A DNA stretch of 64,000 nt, from NCBI GenBank assembly GCA_016926855.1, contig JAFGNT010000018.1, positions 186,001 to 250,000 on the forward strand. The letters run 5' to 3'. Below are positions 7,420 to 20,666 of the stretch, piece after piece (positions within the stretch are counted from its first letter, which is position 1; each line of letters starts with the position of its first letter). Made by a program: the position numbers and the translations under genes. The notes under the pieces are model-generated. The model saw only the letters and a list, made by a program, of their open reading frames with translations. It was not told where the DNA came from and searched no databases. This DNA comes from Methanomicrobiaceae archaeon (GTDB lineage: Archaea > Halobacteriota > Methanomicrobia > Methanomicrobiales > Methanomicrobiaceae).

Positions 7420-9006
7420 GTGATCAATCTGTTAGATCGTAAAACTATATCGAGATCTTATTTTTCACGTGAGCACGTAGCCCGCCATCAACTGGATTCT
7501 TTCAACAACTTTCTGCAGTTCAATCTCCAGAAGGTTGTCAATGAACAGAAAGTCATTGAAACCGACATTGCAAGCCGCGGAAAGGGAAACCAGCCAGTAT
7601 GGGTTGAACTTGGCCAAATTGAAGTTAAAAAACCCGTTGTCAGGGAGGCAGACGGATCTCAGTCGGATCTTTTCCCCAGCGAGGCGCGCCTCAGAAACCT
7701 GACTTATTCGGCCCCCATACAGCTCGACATGACACTCTGTAAGGGGTATGACGAAAACGGAAAACCTATCCGCGACGAGCCTGTAGTCACCACGATCGGG
7801 CAACTTCCCGTTATGGTGGGTTCAATGGCGTGCAATCTCCATGGCCTCTCCGACGACGAGAGGACCCATCATGGGGAGGATCCCCTGGATCCCGGCGGAT
7901 ATTTTATTGTTAACGGTTCGGAGCGTGTGCTCATGACACTTGAGGATCTCGCATCGAACAAGATTATGACCGAGTATACCGAGCGGTACAACGAGCGTAT
8001 CTACGTGGCGAAGGTATTCTCGCAATTCCGCGGATACCGCGCACTCGTAATCGTGGAACGCAACCGGAAAAACCTCCTGGAAGTGTCGTTCCCATCGGTC
8101 GCGGGCCATCTCAAGTTCATTGACCTGATGCGGGCTCTTGGCCTCATGGGAGACCATGATATCGTCAACGCTGTCTCGACCGATGAGGACATCCTCACCT
8201 ATATGATGCAGAATCTTGAAGAGAGCGATTGCGAGGATGTCGATGGTGGTATCATGTACGTCGGGAAGAAACTTGCGCCGAACCAGACGCGCGACTACCA
8301 GCGGAAACGTGCGGAGTTCGTCCTTGACAACTATCTTCTTCCCCACCTCAACTACCTGATGCCTCCGGGGATGAAGGATGAAGACCCCGGATACCGCGAA
8401 GCGGTGGAAAGTGTCCGGCTCGCAAAAGCCCATTTTCTGGGAAGGATGGGTGAGGCCTGTTTCGACCTCGTCCTCCAGAAACGCCGGATCGACGATAAGG
8501 ACCACTACTCCAACAAGAGGCTGAAACTTGCCGGAGACCTGATGGAGGACCTTTTCCGTATTTCGCTTAACAGGCTTACACGGGACGTTAAATACCAGCT
8601 CGAACGCGCAAGCATGCGGCACCGTGATCTCTCTATCAGTACCGCCGTCCGCGCCGACGTGCTGACCGAGCGGCTGCTCCATCCGCTTGCAACAGGTAAC
8701 TGGGTCGGGGGAAGAACGGGTGTATCCCAGCTTCTCGATCGCGTGGACCACATGGCGGTCCTGTCCCATCTCCGCCGGGTTATCTCACCGCTTTCACGGT
8801 CCCAGCCCCATTTCGAGGCGCGTGACCTGCACCCGACCCAGTGGGGACGGATATGCCCGAGCGAGACGCCCGAAGGTCCGAACTGTGGTCTCGTCAAGAA
8901 CTTTGCCCAGATGGTGGAGATAAGCGCAGCAGTGGAGAATGAGGCAGAAGTAATTCGCATTCTCCATAATCTCGGCGTTGAGGAGCTCAGGAGGGAGATG
9001 GCATGA
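7420..9006 (+). CDS. rpoB2: RNA polymerase subunit B'' (Rpo2N)
   Basis: A 528-residue N-terminal half of the second-largest RNA polymerase subunit; the split of B into B'' and B' is usual in methanogens. Family motifs include [13 protein letters not shown] at about residue 165 and the C-terminal [20 protein letters not shown], which in bacterial RpoB corresponds to the rifampicin/fork region. The best start is GTG at 7420, eight bases after rpoH; no in-frame ATG lies near. The last codons overlap the ATG of rpoB1 (ATGA), so the two halves are coupled in translation. Confidence 0.96.
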   Translation: MINLLDRKTISRSYFSREHVARHQLDSFNNFLQFNLQKVVNEQKVIETDIASRGKGNQPVWVELGQIEVKKPVVREADGSQSDLFPSEARLRNLTYSAPIQLDMTLCKGYDENGKPIRDEPVVTTIGQLPVMVGSMACNLHGLSDDERTHHGEDPLDPGGYFIVNGSERVLMTLEDLASNKIMTEYTERYNERIYVAKVFSQFRGYRALVIVERNRKNLLEVSFPSVAGHLKFIDLMRALGLMGDHDIVNAVSTDEDILTYMMQNLEESDCEDVDGGIMYVGKKLAPNQTRDYQRKRAEFVLDNYLLPHLNYLMPPGMKDEDPGYREAVESVRLAKAHFLGRMGEACFDLVLQKRRIDDKDHYSNKRLKLAGDLMEDLFRISLNRLTRDVKYQLERASMRHRDLSISTAVRADVLTERLLHPLATGNWVGGRTGVSQLLDRVDHMAVLSHLRRVISPLSRSQPHFEARDLHPTQWGRICPSETPEGPNCGLVKNFAQMVEISAAVENEAEVIRILHNLGVEELRREMA

Positions 9007-10829
9007 CACCGAAAGGAAAGAGATCACGTGTATTCGTGAACGGCGCACTTATCGGCCTTGCCGATGACCCGCGTGCCCTCGTCACAAGCATCCGGCGTTT
9101 GCGCCGGAGAGGGGAGATCCCCATCGAGGTCAATGCTTCTTTCAAGGATTATAACGGCGACGTCATTATCCACACCGATCGAGGCAGGGCACGCCGCCCC
9201 CTCATCGTGCTCGACAATGGAAAACCCCTTATAAGCGACGAGGATACGAAACGACTGTCCGAGGGTGAAATTGATTTTTCAGACCTTGTACGGCGCGGGT
9301 TGATCGAGTTCATCGACGCCGAGGAGGAGGAGGACCTCTACATCGCGATGAAAGAGGAGGATATCACTCCGGAGCACACGCACCTTGAAATTGATCCTGC
9401 CCTCATTCTCGGCATTGGCGCTGCCCATGTTCCGTTCCCCGAGCACAATGCCAGTCCGCGTGTAACGATGGGAGCAGGCATGGTCAAGCAGGCACTCGGT
9501 TTTGCCAGTGCAAACATGAAACTCCGTCCGGATACGCGGGGACACCTGCTCCATTATGTCCAGAAGCCCCTTACCCACACCCAGACATCATCGGTTATCG
9601 GATCGGATGACCGTGCAGCCGGGCAGAACCTGGTTGTCGCCATTCTCTCCTTTGAGGGTTTCAACATTGAAGACGCCCTGATTTTCAACAAGGGTTCAAT
9701 CGAACGGGGTGTCGGCAGATCCCATTTCTTCAGGACATACGACGGTGAGGAGCGCCGGTACCCCGGAGGCCAGATCGACAGGATTCAGGTACCCGACGAG
9801 GAAGTCTCGGGGGCCCATGGTGCGGAATATTACCAGAACCTGGATTCTGACGGAATTATCAATCCCGAGACCATGGTGCACGAAAAAGACGTGCTCATCG
9901 GGAAGACATCGCCCCCCCGGTTCCTCGAAGAGCCGAGCGGCGAATTGATTACGGTCGAAAAACGCCGCGATACGTCCGTGACGATGCGAAGCAACGAGCG
10001 CGGGATCGTCGACACGGTAATCATCACCGAGGGCGAGAACAGTTCCCGGCTCGTCAAAGTACGGACGCGGGACCTTCGTATTCCCGAAGTGGGAGATAAG
10101 TTCGCCTCCCGCCACGGCCAGAAAGGAGTCATCGGGCTGATTGTCCCGCAGGAAGATATGCCCTTTACCGAATCGGGCATCGCCCCTGATCTTATCGTCA
10201 ACCCGCATGCGATTCCCAGCCGGATGACAATCGGACACATGCTTGAGATGCTGGGCGGGAAGGTCGGCTCGATGGAGGGTCACCGGATCAACGCAACGGC
10301 TTTTTCCGGCGAGCGCGAATCCGATATGCGCAATTCGTTAAGAAAACTCGGATTCGCCCACAACGGGCGTGAGATCATGTACGACGGCATCACCGGCAGG
10401 CAGTTTGCTGCGGATATCTATGTGGGTGTGATCTACTACCAGAAACTGTATCATATGGTTTCCTCTAAGATGCATGCCCGTTCCCGCGGACCTGTGCAGG
10501 TGCTCACACGTCAGCCGACCGAGGGGCGTGCCCGCGAGGGCGGTCTCCGGTTTGGTGAGATGGAGCGTGATGTCATGATCGGCCATGGCGCGGCGATGGC
10601 ATTGAAAGAGCGGCTGCTTGACGAATCTGACAAGGTAGAGCAGTTTGTCTGTGCGAAATGCGGCATGATTGCCTTCCTGGACCGAAAGCGGAATGTTACG
10701 CGTTGTCTTGCCTGTGGCGGTGAAACAGACATTTATCCTGTTGAGATGAGTTATGCATTCAAACTCCTTCTCGACGAGATGAAGAGCATGGGGATAGCCC
10801 CGCGGATGCACCTGGAGGACCAGGTATAG
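9003..10829 (+). CDS. rpoB1: RNA polymerase subunit B' (Rpo2C)
   Basis: The 608-residue C-terminal half of the B subunit. It carries [14 protein letters not shown] at about residue 222 and [13 protein letters not shown] at about residue 372 (active-site lysine region), [12 protein letters not shown] at about residue 400, and a zinc-binding CAKCG...CLACG pair near the C-terminus (about residues 560-580). The start overlaps the rpoB2 stop. It is followed after 13 bases by rpoA1, preceded by GGGAGTG. Confidence 0.97.
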   Translation: MTPKGKRSRVFVNGALIGLADDPRALVTSIRRLRRRGEIPIEVNASFKDYNGDVIIHTDRGRARRPLIVLDNGKPLISDEDTKRLSEGEIDFSDLVRRGLIEFIDAEEEEDLYIAMKEEDITPEHTHLEIDPALILGIGAAHVPFPEHNASPRVTMGAGMVKQALGFASANMKLRPDTRGHLLHYVQKPLTHTQTSSVIGSDDRAAGQNLVVAILSFEGFNIEDALIFNKGSIERGVGRSHFFRTYDGEERRYPGGQIDRIQVPDEEVSGAHGAEYYQNLDSDGIINPETMVHEKDVLIGKTSPPRFLEEPSGELITVEKRRDTSVTMRSNERGIVDTVIITEGENSSRLVKVRTRDLRIPEVGDKFASRHGQKGVIGLIVPQEDMPFTESGIAPDLIVNPHAIPSRMTIGHMLEMLGGKVGSMEGHRINATAFSGERESDMRNSLRKLGFAHNGREIMYDGITGRQFAADIYVGVIYYQKLYHMVSSKMHARSRGPVQVLTRQPTEGRAREGGLRFGEMERDVMIGHGAAMALKERLLDESDKVEQFVCAKCGMIAFLDRKRNVTRCLACGGETDIYPVEMSYAFKLLLDEMKSMGIAPRMHLEDQV

Positions 10830-10842
10830 GGGGAGTGAAAAA

Positions 10843-14654
<3,812 letters not shown>

Positions 14655-14660
14655 CAAAAA

Positions 14661-14951
14661 ATGGATTTCGAAACGTCATTACGTCGGGCAATTAAATCAG
14701 GCACCGTTTCAATCGGCCAGAACTCGACGAAGGCATGCATTACAGATGGAACAGCACAGATGGTTGTCATCGCAAACAACTGCCCGAATAATATTATTGA
14801 AACTCTTAATGAGCAGGCGAACGTGTTCGCACACCGCTACGATGGTTCGAGCATTCAACTCGGTAAAGTATGCGGCAAGCCGTTCATGGTCAGCGCCCTT
14901 GCCATCGTGGATGCCGGTGAATCCGACATTCTCTCATTAAAGAGGGCGTGA
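14661..14951 (+). CDS. rpl30e: Ribosomal protein L30e
   Basis: A 96-residue L7Ae/L30e-family RNA-binding protein. The pattern LRRAIKSGTVSIGQNSTKA, the VIANNCPN segment and the C-terminal VCGKPFMVSALAIVDAG match archaeal L30e, a 50S ribosomal protein. Its place between rpoA2 and nusA is the conserved archaeal gene order. It starts six bases after rpoA2. Confidence 0.95.
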   Translation: MDFETSLRRAIKSGTVSIGQNSTKACITDGTAQMVVIANNCPNNIIETLNEQANVFAHRYDGSSIQLGKVCGKPFMVSALAIVDAGESDILSLKRA

Positions 14952-14954
14952 AAT

Positions 14955-15404
14955 ATGGGAGAAGTCGTCCTCACCGAGCAGACACTCCAGCTCATGGCCC
15001 AGTTTGAAGAGATCACCGGCGCCGGAAGCCGCGACTGTATCATCGATGAGCGCAACGAACGGCTTATCTTTGTCATCAATCCGGGTGAAATGGGCCGTGC
15101 AATCGGAAAACAGGGTTCAAGCATCAAAAAAGCGTCTGATATCCTTGGAAAACGTATCGAGGTCGTCGAATATTCAAACGATCTCGAACAGTTCCTGAAA
15201 AATTGTTTCCTTCCCGCACAGGTGCTTTCCATCGAATTTGAGGAGAACGAGGAAGGCGAACGCGTCGCCTTCGTCGATGTCCGGGAGGAAGACCGCGGAA
15301 TTGCAATCGGTAAAGCAGGAAAAAATATATTCAAGGCGAAACAACTAGTCCGGCGTCAGTATGATATCGCTGATGTGCAACTGGTGCAGGAAGATTTCGC
15401 CTGA
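14955..15404 (+). CDS. nusA: NusA-like transcription factor with two KH domains
   Basis: The 149-residue archaeal NusA is a short form made of two KH RNA-binding domains, with GxxG loops at IGKQGSSIKKA (about residue 54) and IGKAGKNIFKA (about residue 117). It lacks the N-terminal polymerase-binding and S1 domains of bacterial NusA. It ends the operon here: the rps12, rps7 and elongation factor genes that often follow in archaea are absent and the next gene is convergent. Confidence 0.95.
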   Translation: MGEVVLTEQTLQLMAQFEEITGAGSRDCIIDERNERLIFVINPGEMGRAIGKQGSSIKKASDILGKRIEVVEYSNDLEQFLKNCFLPAQVLSIEFEENEEGERVAFVDVREEDRGIAIGKAGKNIFKAKQLVRRQYDIADVQLVQEDFA

Positions 15405-15407
15405 TCC

Positions 15408-15413
15408 TTTTTT
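15408..15413 (+). terminator. T-run terminator of the rpo operon
   Basis: A run of six T residues lies just after the nusA stop codon, before a convergent gene. Archaeal RNA polymerase stops at U runs without needing a hairpin, so this is the likely end of the rpo transcript. Confidence 0.45.
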
Positions 15414-15463
15414 AGCTCACATGGAGTTTTTACGTATATCCTGCGCACGGATCTGCCCGGGAT

Positions 15464-15751
15464 TTAATACTCCGCAAGGATCTGGTTGAAATCCAGGGTT
15501 ACCGGGTCGCCGGTTTGTTTCGCAGTTTCTATACATCGGATGATACGCTCGATAATCTCCGATTCGCTCCGGGGTGTGGTGCCCTGTAAGAGGTTGTCAA
15601 GTACGTTATTGTGATAGATAACATGCTGGAGCCGTATCTTGTCATGATATCCGATAACAGCAACAAATGAATTGCATTTCTGATCATAGGTGAGCGAGAT
15701 GATATTGTCGGCGTTGACATAGGTATTTTCAAGGGACTTTACCCAGACCAT
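15464..15751 (-). CDS. Small hypothetical protein
   Basis: A 95-residue protein, not recognised. It has a beta-rich N-terminal half (VWVKSLENTYVNADNIISLTY) and a helical end. It has no signal peptide, membrane segment or metal motif. Codon use looks ordinary and a TATA-like AAATATTTTT stretch lies upstream on the minus strand (about 15778-15790), which supports a real gene. Convergent with nusA and co-directional with the FilR1-like regulator. Confidence 0.5.
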   Translation of the reverse strand: MVWVKSLENTYVNADNIISLTYDQKCNSFVAVIGYHDKIRLQHVIYHNNVLDNLLQGTTPRSESEIIERIIRCIETAKQTGDPVTLDFNQILAEY

Positions 15752-15872
15752 GCAGTTATTGTTGTCCTGACACGGGAAAAATATTTTTTAAAATTCCTGA
15801 TAATATACCGGAGAATTGTACCTGGAGCCAGTATTTTACACCTGAATACGATTGTTGGTCCTGCACGTATGC

Positions 15873-17030
15873 TTAGAGCGATGTCGGGGAAGCGGGCAGC
15901 ACCCAAGGGTCTACCGGCAGCGCATAGTCACGGTAATACCGGAACAGGTGCCCCCCCCACTCGATAGCTCTGTCCGACATACTGGTAAGCGTGTGCATGC
16001 CGTCGTAGGTCACATCGTCATTCTGAAAAAAACCGCAGGAAATACAGCTGTCAGTAACCAGCATCCCCACACCGACCGGATGATCCGCGACATACATGCG
16101 AAAACGTTCGCATCCGCTCAGCGCGCCGAGCTGATTTGAGTAAGGAGGGCGAGAAAGTTCGTGGTACAGTGCGGGGGTTACGACGAGTTCCACCGACGCA
16201 CCTTCACGGACTCGCTTCGAAATTGCACTGGCAATGCCGGGACTTGTCCATGTCGAAATGGCCCGGATGTTATCAGCGGTCCTGATGGCCATTTTTAAGT
16301 GTTCGAAATTCCGGAAAGCATTCGCGGATGTATTAGCGATAAGCTCGGCATCATGCAGACACCCGATGGTGTTCCGGAAATAAACCGGGATCTTTCCCAA
16401 AGAATGCCCCAGCCAGAACTCGTGGTGGCGTGACAGGAGTGAATGTGTCTCAAGAACACTGCGGATCTGTACTGCAGCCGCATCTCCTGCCCGGGTTAAT
16501 GTATAAACGCCGTTTTCATTGGCAACGAGCCCCGCTTCCCATAATGTGTGAAGACCTGAACGGAATAATGCTGCACTGCCGGCCACCTGCTGCAGAATTT
16601 TCCGCGTGTGATCACTGTTCTGCAGGCAAACGAGCATTCGGACTGCCGGTTTCGAACGGATAACCCGCTGGGCCATCCTGACCGGGTACAGGCCTGCGTC
16701 GCCCTGCCCGGAACGGGGATTTCTGGAGGAGAGGGATGCGTCATCTCCGTTTCCGGTGAAGGAAACGAACATGTTTTCAATATTTTTGGCAAGTATTCTG
16801 CCAATATGGGTTAAATGAATACTATCATTGTCGTGAATAACAAGATGGTCATCAGCGAGTTCACGCAACCGGGGATACAGGGAAGACGGACGGATGTCGG
16901 CATCCCTGCTGAGAGCGGGAAGCGTTAACGGGCCGGATACCAGCTGTACGAGGGACAGAAGTTTGATTCGCGAAGCCACGAGAGAAGAAATTCCTGAATG
17001 CATCGTATCGAGACTGGAGTCCCCGGGCAT
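15873..17030 (-). CDS. FilR1-family transcription regulator with two winged-helix domains
   Basis: The 385-residue protein has two wHTH units, at about residues 17-80 (SSLYPRLRELADDHLV recognition region) and 112-180 (ALFRSGLHTLWEAGLV), followed by a domain at about 190-375 like the middle domain of FilR1, formerly DUF1724, a methanogen regulator family. In that domain an EHLKMAI helix and AISTWTSP strand resemble the phospholipase D-like fold of the family. Usual members have one wHTH, so this one is duplicated. It diverges from a decayed response-regulator gene, and a perfect palindrome lies between them at 17132-17148. Confidence 0.75.
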   Translation of the reverse strand: MPGDSSLDTMHSGISSLVASRIKLLSLVQLVSGPLTLPALSRDADIRPSSLYPRLRELADDHLVIHDNDSIHLTHIGRILAKNIENMFVSFTGNGDDASLSSRNPRSGQGDAGLYPVRMAQRVIRSKPAVRMLVCLQNSDHTRKILQQVAGSAALFRSGLHTLWEAGLVANENGVYTLTRAGDAAAVQIRSVLETHSLLSRHHEFWLGHSLGKIPVYFRNTIGCLHDAELIANTSANAFRNFEHLKMAIRTADNIRAISTWTSPGIASAISKRVREGASVELVVTPALYHELSRPPYSNQLGALSGCERFRMYVADHPVGVGMLVTDSCISCGFFQNDDVTYDGMHTLTSMSDRAIEWGGHLFRYYRDYALPVDPWVLPASPTSL

Positions 17031-17131
17031 AAGAGCACCATCATGCCTTATTCCAGTATGCCCTCATTAAAGTTCGTTTTCCACAGCACCTCAATCCACA
17101 GGTGGCACCGGGGGGCATGCCGCGAGACATA

Positions 17132-17148
17132 TATAACCTGAGGTTATA
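17132..17148. promoter_or_regulatory. Perfect palindrome overlapping a TATA element
   Basis: TATAACCT-G-AGGTTATA is a perfect eight-base inverted repeat with a one-base centre, about 100 bases upstream of the FilR1-like gene (minus strand) and 65 bases upstream of the response-regulator remnant (plus strand). The half sites contain TATAA in both directions, so a dimer bound here would block TBP. Autoregulation by the FilR1-like protein is the simplest guess. Confidence 0.5.
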
Positions 17149-17212
17149 GATTTACACCGGGGATTAACGATAACGACACCGCGCCCTTCACGCGCACTCT
17201 CGGAGAGAACCT

Positions 17213-17459
17213 ATGAATTCCATTCTTTTAGTGGACCAAAATGCCGAATCCTGCGAAAAATCGCACGTTTTCTTCAGGATTGCGGCATCTCCCCGGTTGT
17301 TACCGCACATTCACCAGAGAGATCCTTCTAATCCTTGAGAATTGCAGATTCGATGGTATTGTTGCAGCATTCAATCTCGGCGGGGGGAAGGCCATCACGC
17401 TCTTCCGGGACGTCAGGTCATCCGGTACGTCATACCGGATAACTCCCCCCGAGTCCTGA
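17213..17459 (+). pseudogene. Response-regulator receiver remnant with two frameshifts
   Basis: The ATG at 17213 opens MNSILLVDQNAESCEK, a good start of a receiver domain, but that frame ends at 17338. From 17260 the next frame gives IARFLQDCGISPVVTAHSPE, the expected continuation, ending at a TAA at 17329. A third frame from about 17318 gives ILENCRFDGIVAAFNLGG and then KAITLFRDVRSSG, matching the phospho-acceptor strand and following helix of receivers, though the acceptor Asp position reads Ala. Each switch needs one lost base. The remnant stops at 17459, near the 3' end of the convergent nrdD. It is either decayed or hit by assembly errors. Confidence 0.6.
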
Positions 17460-17473
17460 CACCACGGCACATT

Positions 17474-19669
17474 TTATACCCGGACACGCCGGTCCGCTGC
17501 GGCGATCCCTTTCACGGGCACTTTCTCAGCGTGATATTCCGTGAACTGCTTGAGGGAGACAGTGAGATCACGCGTGAATGCAAAGTACCCTACCTGCGAG
17601 TTCCGGCAGAGGTTAAATGCCATATCCATCAGGCCGCGTGGATCGGGGCGCGCTTCCCCGAGCCATATATGGAAAATATTGCCGCCGTCGACAATCGGGA
17701 AGAAGACATGCTCTATTTCAAGCCGCTTGGTGAGGCTGACGTCCGCTCCGGGCGTCACATGGGTGCCGTTCGTGTAATAAACGGGTAGGTCCAGCGTTTT
17801 TCCGATCTGTTCGAGTGCCTGTTCCCGATCGCCTTTTATCACCTTAAACGCATGATCGTGGAACCGTTTGTCGATGAGATCGGCAACCGCAAACCGCATA
17901 CCTGTCGTTTCCGCCGGTGTGCGGGCAAGTGCAATCGTCATGCCGGACTTTGCTGAGAGCTCTTTTGCATAGAGCTCCATCTCGGTCATCGCGCGAATGG
18001 CAAAGTGAAATGCCTCTTTGCTCTCGTGAAGCTGGCTCCCTGTGTGATGCTGCACCATCTCGTTCACGCCGACGATCCCGATGGTGTACACGAGACCGTC
18101 AAGATCGACGCCGACGGCACCCCGTTCGCCGGTGTTCGGGTCGACCGGGCGTTGCATCGCAAACGGCATTCGCCCGTTCGCCCGGATATTCTCCATCCAG
18201 CGGCGTTTGATCCGAAAGACATCCATGGATACGTCCATGAGTTTCTTGAGTTCTGCGAAGAGCCGTGCATCGTCCCCTTCCGCCCGGTACGCAGCACGCG
18301 GGCAATTGACGGAAAGCACCTGCCATGATCCCATGCTGAAATGCTTTCCGTTCTCAAAGATGAGTTTATTATCAAAATCACTGTCATTGTCCGCGAGTGA
18401 CGAGAACTGGTAGGCACAGCACTGATAACATGAGATCCCTTCGCCCGCCCCCCGGTACGCCGGTATCTGATTGTCATAATAGGGCGTACCGTACTTTGAC
18501 GCGAGCTCGAATGTCATGAGGTAGAGGTCGCGGTACGTCGGGAGATCGGGATTCTCTGCATTGAATGCCGCATCCTCTTCCATGAATTCCGGCTCGATAG
18601 AGATTTCGGGTTTCGGGAAGTTGAACGGCTTGTCCCAGTTGTCCCCTTCTAGCATGACGTCTATCAGAGCCTTGAAAAGAAGCCGGACTTCCCGCTCAAA
18701 TTCACGATAGGTGCGCAGCGGAGCCTGATTTCCATCCCACACCTTGCCTTTGTAGACACAGGGCTTGTCTTTCCAGAGTGAAGGTACGCCAGGACTGAGC
18801 TGGACGGAGGAGAATACTACCTGACCGCCTCGTGCCACCATCATCTGGGTCATCTCATAGACGAACATCTGCATCAGCTGCTTCATGTCGTCATAGGAGA
18901 GCCCCTCTAAATAGGGGGCCAGGAAGGTCAGGAAATTGTAGTACCCCTGTCCCCCGGAGAAGTTCGTCTGTGCGCTCCCGAGTGCCTTGACGGCATGGAG
19001 GACGGCCACCTCAGCCCGTTTTGCAGGGCCGGCAACCGATGCCTTCGTCCCGTTTCCGTCAGGCATCAGCCCGTAATAAAAAAAATACCGCAGATCCCAG
19101 TCCTGACAGAACGGGCGCGTCCCAAAGTATTCAAGGTCATGGATATGGAGATCGCCCGCAAGGTGATAATCTGCGAGGTCGGGGGGGAGTTGAAGCAGGT
19201 ATTGTTCCTTGCTGATCTTGTCGGCTTTCTTTTTATGCGAGGTTTCTGCGTTCTCCTGGAGGTTTGCGTTGTCGTGCGACTCGAATCCTCTCCCGACATC
19301 GATGAGATGTGCATCAAAAACCGGCGTTCCGACCCGTGTGCACACATTCCGGTACTCCACATACCCCTTTTCAATGAGCGTGATATTCAGGATCTCACGG
19401 ATGAGCGGACCGGAAAGTGCCGTGAGACCGAGCCGCTGAATCCGCTGTTCCACTGTCAGGGCAATCTCGCGAGCACAATCTTCATCGGCGCCCTGGCCAC
19501 CGTAGAATGTTTCAACGAGTTTCGTCTCATCGATCATCTGCCGGACGATTTTTTCCCGATCCCATTCGATAATATGTCCGCTCGATGTTCGCACCGGCGG
19601 CATGGACGGAACCGTGAATCCGTCGAGGGTCTTCTGAACGGTTGCTGTCCGACGGGGATCCTTCGGCAC
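17474..19669 (-). CDS. nrdD: Anaerobic ribonucleoside-triphosphate reductase (class III)
   Basis: The 731-residue protein matches NrdD, which makes deoxyribonucleotides with a glycyl radical. It has an N-terminal ATP-cone (about residues 25-115, with the V-x-x-WDREKI start), then the ten-stranded barrel with the ISCYQCCAYQ segment at about residue 420. The C-terminus is odd: after GYFAFTRDLTV the expected zinc cysteines are missing and the frame ends in DRRVRV with no RVxGY glycyl-radical motif. A shifted frame across the stop (about 17476-17496) reads RTGVSGY. NrdH lies two bases upstream, as in the redoxin-dependent subtype of methanogens. No NrdG activase is in the window. Confidence 0.9.
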   Translation of the reverse strand: MPKDPRRTATVQKTLDGFTVPSMPPVRTSSGHIIEWDREKIVRQMIDETKLVETFYGGQGADEDCAREIALTVEQRIQRLGLTALSGPLIREILNITLIEKGYVEYRNVCTRVGTPVFDAHLIDVGRGFESHDNANLQENAETSHKKKADKISKEQYLLQLPPDLADYHLAGDLHIHDLEYFGTRPFCQDWDLRYFFYYGLMPDGNGTKASVAGPAKRAEVAVLHAVKALGSAQTNFSGGQGYYNFLTFLAPYLEGLSYDDMKQLMQMFVYEMTQMMVARGGQVVFSSVQLSPGVPSLWKDKPCVYKGKVWDGNQAPLRTYREFEREVRLLFKALIDVMLEGDNWDKPFNFPKPEISIEPEFMEEDAAFNAENPDLPTYRDLYLMTFELASKYGTPYYDNQIPAYRGAGEGISCYQCCAYQFSSLADNDSDFDNKLIFENGKHFSMGSWQVLSVNCPRAAYRAEGDDARLFAELKKLMDVSMDVFRIKRRWMENIRANGRMPFAMQRPVDPNTGERGAVGVDLDGLVYTIGIVGVNEMVQHHTGSQLHESKEAFHFAIRAMTEMELYAKELSAKSGMTIALARTPAETTGMRFAVADLIDKRFHDHAFKVIKGDREQALEQIGKTLDLPVYYTNGTHVTPGADVSLTKRLEIEHVFFPIVDGGNIFHIWLGEARPDPRGLMDMAFNLCRNSQVGYFAFTRDLTVSLKQFTEYHAEKVPVKGIAAADRRVRV

Positions 19670-19671
19670 GA

Positions 19672-19968
19672 TTACTCACCTTTCAGCAAGGAGGAGAGGG
19701 TTTCTTCCCTGACAGTGCCGCTCGAAAATAGTTCACGAGATGTGAGAAACGTACTGCCAACCTGCAGGACAGGTGCTTCTCTGACAAACACGCCGTTGAT
19801 TCTGAGTTCCGTCAGTGCCTCCGGCTCCATCATGTCCCGCACGCCATATGCGGCACCGGCTCGACTGAGGTACTCCTTCAGAAGTTCACAATTCGGGCAG
19901 TTTTCCAGAGTATATACAATAATTCGGGATATTTCTGACACTAAAATGGCCCCCCTGTTCTCTACCAT
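19672..19968 (-). CDS. nrdH: Glutaredoxin-like NrdH redoxin
   Basis: A short thioredoxin-fold protein with the redox pair CPNC in IIVYTLENCPNCELLKEYL and the cis-Pro region APVLQVG. It probably reduces NrdD, which starts two bases downstream on the same strand; such a pairing is known for the methanogen class III reductase subtype that uses a glutaredoxin-like donor in place of formate. I prefer the ATG at 19968, since a TATA-like CAATTTTTATT sits upstream; 16 more codons are open before it. Confidence 0.85.
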   Translation of the reverse strand: MVENRGAILVSEISRIIVYTLENCPNCELLKEYLSRAGAAYGVRDMMEPEALTELRINGVFVREAPVLQVGSTFLTSRELFSSGTVREETLSSLLKGE

Positions 19969-20126
19969 TAGTTGTCCGGTTGAATAAAAATTGTATCGAA
20001 TCGTACAGGTGATCACTGTGCAGGGACTTCATCCGTCTCAGTCATCGAAAGGACAGGATCGTACTGAACCGGGCTGAACGGAGGAGATACACCTTTTTTA
20101 TTAGAAGCAGGCGAAGATATGTACCT

Positions 20127-20666
20127 ATGGTGCGGGCCTTCATTGCAATCGATATGCCCGGAGAGATCCGGACGCGCATTGCGAAAGCCCAGGCGGTTCT
20201 CGCGAAAAGTGATGCGAAACTCACTCCTGTCAACCCGTCGATTACCCATATCACCCTGAAATTTCTTGGCGAGGTTGATGCGCGTACATTGGAATCGGTA
20301 GAGGTTGCCCTTGGCACGCTTTCGTTTCACCCGTTCGACATGACGATTTCGGGAGTCTCCGGTAATTCTGTTTCACGCCCGCGTGTAATCTGGGCAACCG
20401 CACAGGATGATGGCATGTGTTCGAAGCTCGCCCGCAGGATTGAAGAAATCCTCGCCCCGATAGGAATCCAACGTGAACGCAGGCAATTTACGCCGCATAT
20501 CACAATCGCACGTGTGAGAAGGTTTGATACCTCCCTGTCCGGGCGGATCGACGAACTTGCATCCACTTCGTTCGGAAATCTGAGCGTCTCTGCCGTCAGG
20601 CTCAAGAAAAGCACCCTGACGCCGTCCGGGCCTGTCTATGAAACGCTCATGGAGGTCACGCTGTGA
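20127..20666 (+). CDS. thpR: RNA 2',3'-cyclic phosphodiesterase
   Basis: The 179-residue 2H phosphoesterase has its two catalytic HxT/HxT-type motifs as HITL at about residue 40 and HITI at about residue 126, and starts with the family pattern VRAFIAIDMP. It opens 2',3'-cyclic phosphates at RNA ends and was first seen as the archaeal/bacterial LigT. The stop overlaps the start of cca, suggesting a joint role in tRNA end handling. A TATA-like CTTTTTTATTA lies at about 20092-20102. Confidence 0.92.
   Translation: MVRAFIAIDMPGEIRTRIAKAQAVLAKSDAKLTPVNPSITHITLKFLGEVDARTLESVEVALGTLSFHPFDMTISGVSGNSVSRPRVIWATAQDDGMCSKLARRIEEILAPIGIQRERRQFTPHITIARVRRFDTSLSGRIDELASTSFGNLSVSAVRLKKSTLTPSGPVYETLMEVTL

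Noticed and set aside
17342..17788. Long plus-strand frame opposite the end of nrdD
   Set aside because: It is antisense to the conserved end of nrdD and has no family pattern; it is a shadow.
18995..19987. 330-codon plus-strand frame opposite nrdD and nrdH
   Set aside because: Shadow frame; the minus strand carries the conserved proteins.
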